Source of the DNA: Sinohyriopsis cumingii
Taxonomy: Eukaryota; Mollusca; Bivalvia; Unionida; Unionidae
Direction: 5' to 3'
Length of the DNA stretch: 64,000 bases
Assembly: GCA_028554795.2 (NCBI GenBank)
Contig: CM068839.1
Coordinates: forward strand, 86,201,540 to 86,265,539
Numbering within the stretch: the first letter of the stretch is position 1; each line of letters opens with the position of its first letter. A program made the translations under genes and the position numbers. Positions 55,884 to 64,000 of the stretch are shown here, piece after piece. The notes under the pieces are model-generated. The model was not told where the DNA came from and made no database searches. It saw nothing but the letters and a program-made list of their open reading frames with translations.

Positions 55884-58800
55884 TTAACTAGCGCTGGCAC
55901 CCCGACGTCGATTACACTCAAGACAGGTCAACATGACATTATCACGTGTATGACCGCGACTGTTATCTTTTCTATCTACGGTAAATTGTCTTGAATTTTT
56001 ATTCGAATACTGCCATAGCATTATACAATTACAGCTCGCACAGTGATTATTCTGCTGTTGTTTCAGCGCAACAACGAAGTCAACATCAAGATCAAAATCG
56101 CGATTATTTTTTTTGTCACTCTGTTTGTAACCGGCGAGTTTTTTTCTTATTACATCACCATCGGTGATGCTGTTGTTTTCATTGTTTTTATCAGCGTTTG
56201 ATTTAAAATCCGAAGGATTTTCCAAGACAATTCTTCGCAGCTGAGATATTCTTCTGACTCTGGACACCGCCAAGTAGACTAAGTTGGACCATTCGATTCG
56301 ATCATCAATGATCCAGACAGTTGTATCAGAGATAGTCAGTCCTTGAGAACAATGAACGGTCATTGCATATCCTAGCGTCCACGGGGATTTATTCATCGCT
56401 AGTGCATCCTCAACAGCATCGATGTCAACTAACACAATATCATTCAATACTAAATTCTGTTTCTCTGTCTTTCCTGGAATATCAACATCTATATTTTGTA
56501 ACCGCGTATCAGTTGGTCTATAACATAACGGCGTTGGCAGCATTGGAAACTTTTTTTTTGTAACTGAAATAGCTGTTGTTGAAGTGTGTCTCTGACTATC
56601 TTTCTACTCGCCACTATCAAATCGTTTGGTTCCACACGCGTAAAAAGTCGCTCATCGAAGTTTCAGGAATCATCTCGCGCATGATTTCACATTGAATTTT
56701 ATTCGGTTGTAGCCTGATTAGTGTTTTAAATTCTTTCAGCGTTGCATCAAGTGCTCGGTAATCATCAGTTACTTCTTCGTGATAATCAACAAAATTCCTC
56801 AGCCAATCATGCGGAGATGCGCCGACAAACGGAGGTGGTTGACCGTGATCGCCGCACATAATCACTGCGGTATTTTTCGTTAGCAGCCAATCAAGAAATG
56901 TTTTTAACGTTTCCAGCGGCACCGTACATATCTCATCCCAAATTATTATATCATTGATATATTTTGTTCCCATTCGATCTGGCGTCCACGTACCGCCGCT
57001 GTATTTGAAAAAGCTGTGATAAGTACAAGAATTGACTCCTCGCTGTTTCATCTCTCTGGCAAGTCTGTGTGTAGGTGTTAGCACAATCATATCTGAATTT
57101 CGAAATAATTCAATCGCTCGAGTTGTTTTACCAGACCCTCCCGGCCCGTTCAAATAAACAGTTTTATGTCTGGTGATTGGATCATCCACAGACGGTGCGG
57201 AAGATATTTCTGGCATTGTTGATTTATAATAATTATCCTCTGTTGCAACATCAGCGGATTCACAATACTCGTGTAACATCTCGGCTTTTATTCTCCACGA
57301 ACCCCATTCATCTCCGCCGCAGAATTTCATTATATCGGTCAGTGATTCTGAATATTTCTTGTCGATGTAAAATGAATCCGTGGCAACTCTGACTGCGGTG
57401 TCAGGAAATCGATTTACCATCGATAACAAATTTATAGAAACATAAGCCAGCATCGAAGATCTCAAATGTGTGTATTGAGGCGATTCTCCGTCGATATAAC
57501 TTACAATTGTGCCCAACTTTTTCCCGTCGGACAAGAACACATCCTCCCTGTTACAAAATATGTCTCTGGCAACCGCGTCGGCGATTATAAAATCCAATTC
57601 AGCTTCATCGATAATCAACCGCGAGTGATGCATTTTATGATCAAATGCTGCACCCTGAGTAAATTTACCGATTATTCTTCGTCCAAGATCTTTCGCTGTG
57701 ATTTCACTGTTTTTGAGTTTGATCTTGAGAATTTTAGGAGCCTCACTGACAATGACATCCATTGGGGTATTTGGACACTCTCGTGCATACTCGCCGATAA
57801 CTTCTTCGAGGGTAACACGCTCCGGTGTTGGTAACCAAACTGATGTCTGCGGTCGATAACATATGATTACTTCGCTGACAGTCAGCGATACCAGTATGCC
57901 GCTGTCAAGCATGTATCGCAATAACACTATTGGTACCCAGCGCTTTTCAACGAAGTGTCTGCCAAACCAAACATAACAGCACGGATGAAGTCCCGTGGCG
58001 AATTCAAACGAAGTCACACGAGCAAATCCTGTCAGGTCAGCGTCGGGTAAACTGCCGTTTACGGCGACTCGTGTCATCGAGTTCGTGGGGTGTCCAAACC
58101 GCGCAAAGTATTCGCGGCACTCGCCGTTCCCGAGAAAGCTTCCTGGGTAGCAGGCAATCATATCCACGGAAATCATATCCCGGTAGTCATATCGGGTATT
58201 CCACAACCCGCCATGACCATACTCGACACAACTTAACTGTATATCCGAAAGAAACTGACTTCGGGTTGGTCTCCACGAATTTCTTTCTCTGGCGGCGTGA
58301 GCGGCAACACTTGGAACTGTAAAACAATTAATCAATAATTGCTCATCGCTAGCATCTCTCATATACATTTTTGCGAGTTTTTTCATTTGTTGGTGCAACG
58401 ATTCTGTTCTGTATAATTCTCCGTTGGGTCTCACAAATTGATCATAGTCGCCATCTTCAGAGCTCCTAAATAACCACACCGACACAGGGTCGGTTTTACT
58501 CAGCGCGTAAATAACCTCGTATATGTTTCCACGATAAAACTAGACAACACGGTCTCGTGGAAATATTGTAACCGCATCAGTCCACGCGTGCGAATTATGA
58601 TCAATAATTTCAATCGGTGTTCCTGACTTTTTATAATGCTTCGAACTGTATAATATTTCCCCGGTTAGTGTTTTTACTGTTATTGAGTATTTTAATTTAC
58701 TTGATAGCGCAGCAACATCATTTATTGTTGCCCCGGTATTCTTAACCGATTCACCCCATGATGTTATTTTTTTACGTCGCAGGTCGGTTAAACCGTTTCC

Positions 58801-59376
58801 TCGTTTTGTGTTTTTAAAATGTTCCATTACTCGCTCGGCTACACAATTCAGCGTAGAAACGCTTGCGTTTCCAAATCGCATCGGAGCGAGTTTATCAATT
58901 TTTGGTTTTTTTACAGGATATATTCCATAAATGACTGCGGTTACAGGATACGCTCGAGCGTAATATGGTATATCAATCCCGGTGAGCATTCCTGATTTAC
59001 AATTGCTGCTTAACAGAGCGGTCTTTCCGTTAGCAAGAACAGGGTCGAATTTGTCACGGATAATCCACGTATCGTCGTCGACGTTGACAATAAATTTTAT
59101 TCTGAAAAAATATTTCTTTTCACGTTGATGAAAATCAATATAATCAATAATTGTTTTTGCTCGGGCATCAGTCATTGTAGCATCGATGATGTCCTAGTCG
59201 CGGATAATTTTAAATGTCGACCATACATGAGATGCGCCGTCGTCGAGGAATTCTTTCTTACCCTCGTTGATAATATCGAACAGATCAGTTAGATGCCGTC
59301 GTCGTGGATCCGGGTTTAGCCTGTCAAGATCGAATCTCCCGGCGCCAACTGCGGTTAGCCTAGAAAACTCCTCCAT
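55884..59376 (-). pseudogene. PolB-SF1 helicase-HNH protein
   Basis: One frame from 59376 to 56617 is broken only by two TAG codons (near 59191 and 58540). Two one-base shifts follow (near 56628 and in the A-run near 56551), after which the C-terminal part is 56543-55884. The N-terminal domain (LNCVAERVMEHF, IEIIDHNSHAWT) lies before polymerase motif A (SVDMIACYPGSF, near 58170), a motif B-like GKFTQGA (near 57655) and motif C (VRVATDSFYID, near 57380). The helicase has GPGGSGKTTRA, IIWDEICTV, CGDHGQPPPF, HCSQGLT and LAVSRVR. The end is an HNH-like module (CASCN, FTVDRKDN, CLECNRRRG). A proofreading exonuclease motif was not found. Confidence 0.87.
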
Positions 59377-59423
59377 TGTTATATTTAAGACAAATATTTA
59401 AATAAGAAAATATTATATATACA

Positions 59424-59705
59424 ATGAACAACTGCAGATGGTTAAAAGTTGGATCTGTAACAGTCTGTGGTAAGCCCTGTAGGAAGGAATTCTGCGGTGA
59501 ACATATACAGAGCATCAAACGAGGAAGCACAGGACCTATTCGTTGCCTGCGATGTGGCATTGGTGTCAGGGGTAAAACACAATTATGTGCGGGGTGTGGA
59601 GGGAAACGATACCGTGAACTCAAGCGATATTACAATAAAAAAAATAACGGAGACGCGCTAAAATCCGAAAGTGATTATATAACTAGGTTTTCAGACAAAT
59701 TATAA
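59424..59705 (+). CDS. Cysteine-cluster small protein, element 3
   Basis: An intact 93-residue frame: CRWLKVG, VCGKPCRKEFCGEH, CLRCGIGVRGKTQLC and CAGCGGKRYRELKRYY, with a charged tail. It starts 47 bases from the divergent polymerase gene, suggesting a shared promoter, and precedes the HNH gene by 25 bases. Probable zinc binding; the biological role is unknown. Confidence 0.85.
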   Translation: MNNCRWLKVGSVTVCGKPCRKEFCGEHIQSIKRGSTGPIRCLRCGIGVRGKTQLCAGCGGKRYRELKRYYNKKNNGDALKSESDYITRFSDKL

Positions 59706-59730
59706 ATTAGACAAATACATTATTATATAA

Positions 59731-60228
59731 ATGAGCCAAGAATTTTTCTCACATCCCACAATCAAGAATTACGAAGCATCTCGCGAGGGAATAGTCAGAC
59801 ACTGTAGATTGAAAAAACCAGTTGGTGTTGTTAATAATACTGGTTATCTCCGATTTAAGGTTGCTGGGGGTAAAAACTATTATATTCACAAGTTCGTGTT
59901 CGAGTGTTTCCGCGGAGAGATCAAAAAAGGTCTTGTAATTGATCATATTGATGGACAGAAACTTAATAATAATTTATCCAATTTGAGAGCTGTGACGCAG
60001 AGCGAAAATTGTAAGGCTGGTAATACTGGTCATGGTAATAAGATCGCCAGGAGAGTTATATCTATAAATTTAGATACAAATGAAGAAATAATATTTCAAT
60101 CGATATATGCAGCTGGGAAGTATTTTGGTATTTGTGTGGCTTCAGTAGGAAAAGTTGCAGAAAATATTACCAAATCGGCGTTGTCAAAAACATATAATAA
60201 TCAGAAAATTATATTTCGTTATTGTTAG
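59731..60228 (+). CDS. HNH endonuclease with NUMOD-like C-terminus
   Basis: A 165-residue intact protein. The N-terminal segment (HPTIKNYEASREGIVRHCRL) resembles NUMOD4-type modules. The HNH core is VIDHIDGQKLNNNLSNLRAV followed by ENCKAGNTGHGN, and the C-terminal NUMOD1-like segment is VISINLDTNEEIIFQSIYAA. It is the orthologue of 34419-34934. It may act in recombination, genome-end processing or homing; no target is visible. Confidence 0.85.
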   Translation: MSQEFFSHPTIKNYEASREGIVRHCRLKKPVGVVNNTGYLRFKVAGGKNYYIHKFVFECFRGEIKKGLVIDHIDGQKLNNNLSNLRAVTQSENCKAGNTGHGNKIARRVISINLDTNEEIIFQSIYAAGKYFGICVASVGKVAENITKSALSKTYNNQKIIFRYC

Positions 60229-60320
60229 GTAATTTACTGTAATCGAGAGAATTTTCCAACGGAGATAACTCTGCAGTGACTGTGTGAAAAGTCAAAGATA
60301 TAATTATTTCCCCGTTGTTA

Positions 60321-60337
60321 CCTTGACTTTGTCAAGG
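60321..60337. promoter_or_regulatory. Palindrome CCTTGAC-TTT-GTCAAGG
   Basis: A 17 bp inverted repeat with 7 bp arms, followed by ATGACAGCGC. Copies with the same outer bases and total length lie at 60418-60434 and 61741-61757, and a 15 bp version at 60459-60473. It is a candidate binding site for a dimeric protein, or a hairpin. Confidence 0.7.
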
Positions 60338-60417
60338 ATGACAGCGCGCTATAACACTTTACAGGTAACAGCAGACGGTTTTCTGCACAAGGAAGTAAAT
60401 AACTTCCCTTTATTTCC

Positions 60418-60434
60418 CCTTGACGCTATCAAGG
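60418..60434. promoter_or_regulatory. Palindrome CCTTGA-CGCTA-TCAAGG
   Basis: Same 17 bp layout as 60321-60337, also followed by the similar bases TGACAGCGC. Confidence 0.7.
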
Positions 60435-60458
60435 TGACAGCGCAAGAATGACAAAGTA

Positions 60459-60473
60459 CTTGATGAAATCAAG
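60459..60473. promoter_or_regulatory. Palindrome CTTGA-TGAAA-TCAAG
   Basis: A shortened version of the same palindrome with identical 5-base spacing. Confidence 0.55.
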
Positions 60474-60679
60474 AATAAACGTGTATTCATCTTTTTTTTT
60501 CACAGACAATATCGTTATTTTATTACACTTGTTCGGGTTTATGGCTCATCTGTGGTTTCCACATGATCATATTTAAGAATATACGTTTTAAACAAATCAC
60601 GCTGAGCTATTTCTGAACTTTCAAGTATCAGTCAGTTTATATACAATATCGTCCTAATACTATATTGGGGTTTCGAAAC

Positions 60680-60777
60680 CCAACGAAGTTGCACACGTAC
60701 TCTGTTATCGCCCCGTTTCGGGGTAACCTTTTACCCGGAAACAGGGTTGATTTCCGGGTACGTGTGCAACTTGTTGG
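60680..60777. repeat. T-shaped foldback, element 3
   Basis: The outer stem of about 20 bp pairs CCAACGAAGTTGCACACGTAC (60680-60700) with GTACGTGTGCAACTTGTTGG (60758-60777) with one bulge. Inside are arm 1, GTTA-tcg-CCCCG-TTT-CGGGG-TAAC (60704-60727), and arm 2, ACCCGGAAA-N9-TTTCCGGGT (60733-60759), which overlaps the outer stem end by two bases. The layout recalls the two-armed ends of parvovirus genomes, but here it is internal. Confidence 0.88.
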
Positions 60778-60800
60778 ATGTAGAATTATAACCCCGCATT

Positions 60801-61017
60801 GTGTTTGTACCGTCCTAGGATAAGTTATGTGTTTGTGCCGTCTTAGGATAAGTTAGAATTTAGTTATATGTTTGTACCGTCCTAAGATAAGTTATATATA
60901 CAATTGTAAAATACAACTGCTGTAAATAGCTTCTACTGCTGTAAATATGCTTCTACTGCTGTAAATAGCTTCTACTGTAAATACTATATGTTTGTGCCGT
61001 CCCTAGAATTAAGTTAT
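60801..61017. repeat. Iterated repeats, element 3 centre
   Basis: Units of TGTTTGTRCCGTCCTAGGAT plus AAGTTAT start at about 60801, 60829, 60868 and 60988. Between the third and fourth lie three to four units of CTGCTGTAAATAGCTTCTA (about 60908-60980). Confidence 0.85.
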
Positions 61018-61292
61018 GTGTTATGTGTTATCCCCATATGAGCCTTGCTAGCATATCAAATGGTAAGCTAGGAGGTTCACAAATGGGGAATGTCTCTTCG
61101 TTTCGCAAACACACCCTCTGGGCCTTCTAGACTGTTATTTGGCAGTTTAGGAGCTCATCGGGGGTAGTGTTTCCGCCCCCTCCTGAGTTTGGTAGGATGT
61201 CATAAGACACCCTAGAGACTCAAAGGAGATGTGATGTTTTTTATTTCTTTAAATATTTATAAATATTTAAAGATTTAAAAATATATATAAAT

Positions 61293-61712
61293 ATGAATCA
61301 AGAAAATATCAATAATGTGATTGATGCTATTAAAAAATTAGAAAAACAAGGATTTAATATATTACTAAATGTTGAAACTATTCTGTCAGATTTTGAATCA
61401 TTATACGAAGCTAAATGCGCAGGGCGTTATATTCTTCCTGCTCAATATCGATTCATAAAGATGATCCAAAATAATTTGTATAAATCGCTGGCCAGCGTAG
61501 CGGAGACACAAATAAATGAATTTGTTCCACTGTCTCGTGCAGTCGGAAAGATCAGGCTGGCACTGGCAGCCGAGTATGAAACTAAAAAAATAATTAACAA
61601 TCGGGTCCGGAAATTAAAGCATTGTATGTCTGCTGAAAATCCAGAGAATTTAGAAAGCAATGATAGCTTTGCCACGGATGACGAAGTCATTCACGAAGTC
61701 AACGGGAAGTAA
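61293..61712 (+). CDS. Unrecognised helical protein, element 3
   Basis: An intact 139-residue frame with an AT-rich upstream region and ATG at 61293. It is rich in Lys, Glu, Asn and Leu, mostly helical in pattern (VIDAIKKLEKQGFNILLNVE), with an acidic C-terminus. It is flanked on both sides by the CCTTGA-N5-TCAAGG palindromes, which suggests regulation by a palindrome-binding factor. It has no counterpart in the same position of element 2 and no family match. Confidence 0.65.
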   Translation: MNQENINNVIDAIKKLEKQGFNILLNVETILSDFESLYEAKCAGRYILPAQYRFIKMIQNNLYKSLASVAETQINEFVPLSRAVGKIRLALAAEYETKKIINNRVRKLKHCMSAENPENLESNDSFATDDEVIHEVNGK

Positions 61713-62329
61713 AAATACCTCACCTTGACTTCGTTAGATGCCTTGATAAAATCAAGGAAGTGAAATCGGGTACCTAGAAGTGAAATCGAAAGTAAAAAAA
61801 AAGTAATATTTTTTTTTACTGTGTAAATTATGCAACTGTCCGATTTCGTTGGTTTTCATAGCAAATTACCGTTATGAATCCACGACGCTGGTCTGTTTTG
61901 TTAATTTTTACTAGCAAATGCCCCCATGAATCCGTGACTTTGGTCTGTTGCAGAAAAATATTATAATAAAAAATAAAATCCCGCAGGAAAAATAATTATT
62001 ATAGTATTTTTTTTGCAACTGTCTGATGTCACTGATTTTTACTAGCAAATACCCTATCAAATCGAGGAAAATGGACAATTTGGCTGGTTTTTACTAGCAA
62101 ATACCGTTATGAATCTGTGACTTTGGACGATTTCCTTGATTTTTACTAGCAAATACCCCATCAAATCCACGACGCTGGTCTGTTTTGTTAATTTTTACTA
62201 ACAAATACCGTTATGAAACCAGTGAAATGGACGATTTCTTTGATTTTCATAGCAAAATACCGTTATGAAATCGGGAAAATGGTCAGTGGTAAAAAAATAT
62301 ATATAAAGTAAAATATTTTTAAAGAATTT
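61713..62329. repeat. Degenerate tandem repeats of about 50-60 bp
   Basis: At least six units between about 61850 and 62285 share TTTTTACTAGCAAATACC followed by (G)TTATGAAT or CCATCAAAT, CCGTGACTTTGG or CACGACGCTGG, and TCTG or ACGATTT. The copies alternate between two subtypes. A palindrome (61741-61757) and A/T-runs precede them. No gene is present. Confidence 0.85.
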
Positions 62330-62593
62330 TCACTGAAGTATCTTATCGAGATGATCCCGTGAAATGCACGAGTGAGCAACATTGAGGATTTGGTCTGCAT
62401 CACAAGTAATCATCGTGATATTGTTTTCGCGGAGTTGCTTCAGCTGAAAATCTGTCAGTAAAAAGTCATCATTGCCGTGTTTATCGATGATTATTTTAAC
62501 AACGCCCGGGGAATGATTTCCGGTAAATATTTTTAGGATGAATTCTTCAAGCGCGCGCTTGTCAACGATGGAACATTTCACGTGTTGATACAT
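62330..62593 (-). CDS. Unrecognised 87-residue protein
   Basis: The frame opens at the ATG complementary to 62591-62593 and ends at 62330. It contains two Cys (VKCS and TCDAD) and a beta-alpha pattern (VVKIIIDKHGNDDFLLTDF). It lies 18 bases from the acidic gene at 62612-62824, so the two may share a transcript. I do not recognise a family. Confidence 0.5.
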   Translation of the reverse strand: MYQHVKCSIVDKRALEEFILKIFTGNHSPGVVKIIIDKHGNDDFLLTDFQLKQLRENNITMITCDADQILNVAHSCISRDHLDKILQ

Positions 62594-62611
62594 TTGCTAT
62601 GTTATTCGCGT

Positions 62612-62824
62612 TCATTTAATATAATTTATTGTGACAGTGCTGTCATTGATGATGATGCCGTTGGAAACGCTAGCGTTTCCCACAGTGCTATCATCGTCAT
62701 CGTTGTCACTGTCAATAAAATCACTGTCAGAGACATCTTCATCTTCATCACTGACAACAAAATCACTGTCAGAGACATCCTCGTCATCATCATACTTCTG
62801 ATAATTCGAAGATTTTTTGGACAT
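62612..62824 (-). CDS. Highly acidic small protein with internal repeat
   Basis: 70 residues with a repeated DEDVSDSDF unit (two copies, residues about 14-37) and a total charge near strongly negative. The C-terminus is Asn/Ile/Thr-rich. Such repeats could mimic DNA or recruit basic partners; that is speculation. It is not found in element 2. Confidence 0.5.
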   Translation of the reverse strand: MSKKSSNYQKYDDDEDVSDSDFVVSDEDEDVSDSDFIDSDNDDDDSTVGNASVSNGIIINDSTVTINYIK

Positions 62825-62924
62825 TATTATGATATGATATTATTAATTGAAAGTCCTTGAAAAATACTTTGTATTTTTACGATGGAAATCGTTTCACGAT
62901 GAAAATCTTAAGATGGAAATCGTT

Positions 62925-64000
62925 TCACGATTTCACCAGCAGATTAATACTAACAGTCTCCCCACGCAGGTCCAAAAGTCTACCCTGCTGGTCAGTGACT
63001 TTAAAATTTATCCTTGTCAGCGTAGGGTTATGACACCGCAACGATACCGGATTGATTGGCTCTTGCACAATCAAAAATCCAGGTGGCTCTCTAGGAGTAA
63101 ATGAATACTTGATTTGATATTGTTGTGTCTATGTTGTAGCTGCCATCGATTACGTCACATACAAGATTGACCGCGACAACATCAGTGATTGCTACGATGC
63201 CAGGAGAAATATGCCGGCCATCACCGCTGGTGGAATTATCATGTGCTAAGATAACGGGTTCTGGTAGTATTCGTTTGTGTTGTGCAAGTATGTCATCGAA
63301 GTATTCATCGACGATATCAGTGACGAATTTTCGCAAGATGACCGGGGAAACATATCCTGGTAATTTAAAATTCGGCAGTTCAGCTTCGGTCAGCGAGTAC
63401 TTATCCAAAAATTGTTGTTTAATGATGGAGCTACTGTCGGTTACTACCTGAATCATTCGTTGGTTAATATATTCCATATCTGCGGCAATCTGATTTAATA
63501 TTTCGATTTGCTTAATAATGTGTCCACGTGAACCTGTTACATCAGAAAGATGTTCTTGGAAGCGTTGCCGTAGATGCGCTAGTTGCGCACGGTGCTCCAC
63601 ATTAATAGTTTTAAAAAATTCAGTAATTTCGCTCAGATAAACACGAAATCCTAATCCTCCTACTCCCGTTGAATATGTTGCACGAGTAAAAGTCCACACA
63701 ATATCGCCGCCGTCACTAAGAGGCGGGATCCACCTATCCACCGTTGCACCTTTTATATCATCCAGACGCGGCCTATAACCGGGTGTAATTCCGTGATATG
63801 ACTTCGCGTCAGTGATATAATCGGATTTTTCGGGTGCAACGGGTGGTGTCGGTGGTGCCGGTGGTGGATTTCGAGGCCATCCTAATACTGTTCTGATTGA
63901 ACTGTTATAGATATCAACGGCGTAACCCGGTGTTGAGATTTCGATGATCGTGGACAGCGTTGGCTCGTGTGCAGTAATTGATATTTTTGCTTCTTTTCCG
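62925..64000 (-). pseudogene. Minor virion protein, element 3 (partial, frameshifted)
   Basis: It is the homologue of 37148-38587. The frame is open from the window edge (GKEAKISITAHEPTLST) through a Pro-rich insert (PPPAPPTPPV) and 63741-63120, then shifts near 63115. The C-terminal part (SLRCHNPTLTRINFKVTD) ends in TGA at 62925. The N-terminus is outside the window. The presence of the Pro-rich insert distinguishes it from element 2. Just beyond the stop, the segment GATGGAAATCGTTTCACGAT is duplicated. Confidence 0.78.

Larger units (their letters stand above)
60229..61292. other. Central non-coding region of element 3
   Basis: It contains three CCTTGA-N5-TCAAGG-type palindromes, a 14 bp palindrome (60668-60681), a T-shaped foldback (60680-60777) and iterated repeats (60801-61017). 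No coding frame is supported. The position corresponds to 35215-37147 of element 2, between the HNH gene and the virion half. Confidence 0.75.
53492..64000. mobile_element. Polinton/adintovirus-like element 3 (right end outside window)
   Basis: The left foldback terminus is at 53492-53727. Gene order is then the same as element 2: ATPase(-), PLA2(+), integrase(+), PolB-helicase-HNH(-), cysteine-cluster gene(+), HNH endonuclease(+), non-coding centre, virion operon(-). The proteins are clearly related to those of element 2 but diverged, so these are separate lineages and not a recent duplication. It lacks the first cysteine-cluster gene beside the ATPase and has extra small genes at 61293-62824. 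Confidence 0.93.

Noticed and set aside
57177..58322. Plus-strand open frames over the polymerase-helicase gene
   Set aside because: They are antisense shadows of a gene with clear motifs on the minus strand.
1802..58542. A variant genetic code with reassigned stops, because several genes have isolated in-frame stops
   Set aside because: TAA, TAG and TGA all occur as breaks, frameshifts are equally common, and intact genes use normal stops; decay explains it better.

Overview
The window looks like a eukaryotic, AT-rich invertebrate genome, most likely a mollusc. This is an inference from a tRNA-headed SINE with an (AAC)n tail, an I-like LINE with an RNase H domain, and L1/Tx1-like and CR1/L2-like relics. 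It is dominated by three copies of a Polinton/adintovirus-like integrated DNA element, that is, a large self-synthesising transposon encoding a virus-like particle. They are separated by roughly 9 kb stretches of repeat-rich host DNA. Essentially all large genes carry in-frame stops or frameshifts, so these are decaying copies, although many of the frameshifts sit on poly-A runs.

Element 1 (1-18714, left end outside the window) contains a 3.36 kb inverted duplication. Its arms are 1-2797 plus 9848-10406, and 13287-16641. They carry small cysteine-cluster genes and a UL52-zinc/UL9-like primase-helicase gene. A 7 kb I-like LINE (2798-9834) has inserted in the left arm only. The element ends on the right with a cysteine-cluster gene broken by a SINE, a packaging ATPase and a foldback terminus (18469-18714).

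Element 2 (28047-44378) is complete: 16.3 kb, with about 110 bp terminal inverted repeats and AGAGG target duplications. Its left half has a cysteine-cluster gene, packaging ATPase, zinc ribbon-PLA2 protein, DDE integrase, a PolB-SF1 helicase-HNH gene, a second cysteine-cluster gene and an HNH/NUMOD endonuclease. Its right half is a minus-strand virion operon: coiled-coil protein, small proteins, major capsid protein, amphipathic pVI/pX-like protein, adenain-like protease, fibre, membrane protein and minor capsid protein. The two halves are separated by 1.9 kb of structured and tandemly repeated non-coding DNA.

Element 3 (53492-64000, right end outside the window) is collinear with element 2 over its left half and begins the same virion block. 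Its non-coding centre (60229-61292) holds a strong T-shaped foldback, CCTTGA-N5-TCAAGG palindromes and iterated repeats.

The most interesting observations are: (i) every visible terminus is itself a foldback beginning AGCAGCAG; (ii) elements 2 and 3 each have an internal two-armed T-shaped foldback at the same map position; (iii) a polymerase, helicase and HNH domain lie in one reading frame; (iv) a hairpin cassette with apparent compensatory change recurs at gene ends in element 1; (v) a TGA falls at the probable catalytic Cys codon of the protease; (vi) the LINE insertion post-dates the inverted duplication.
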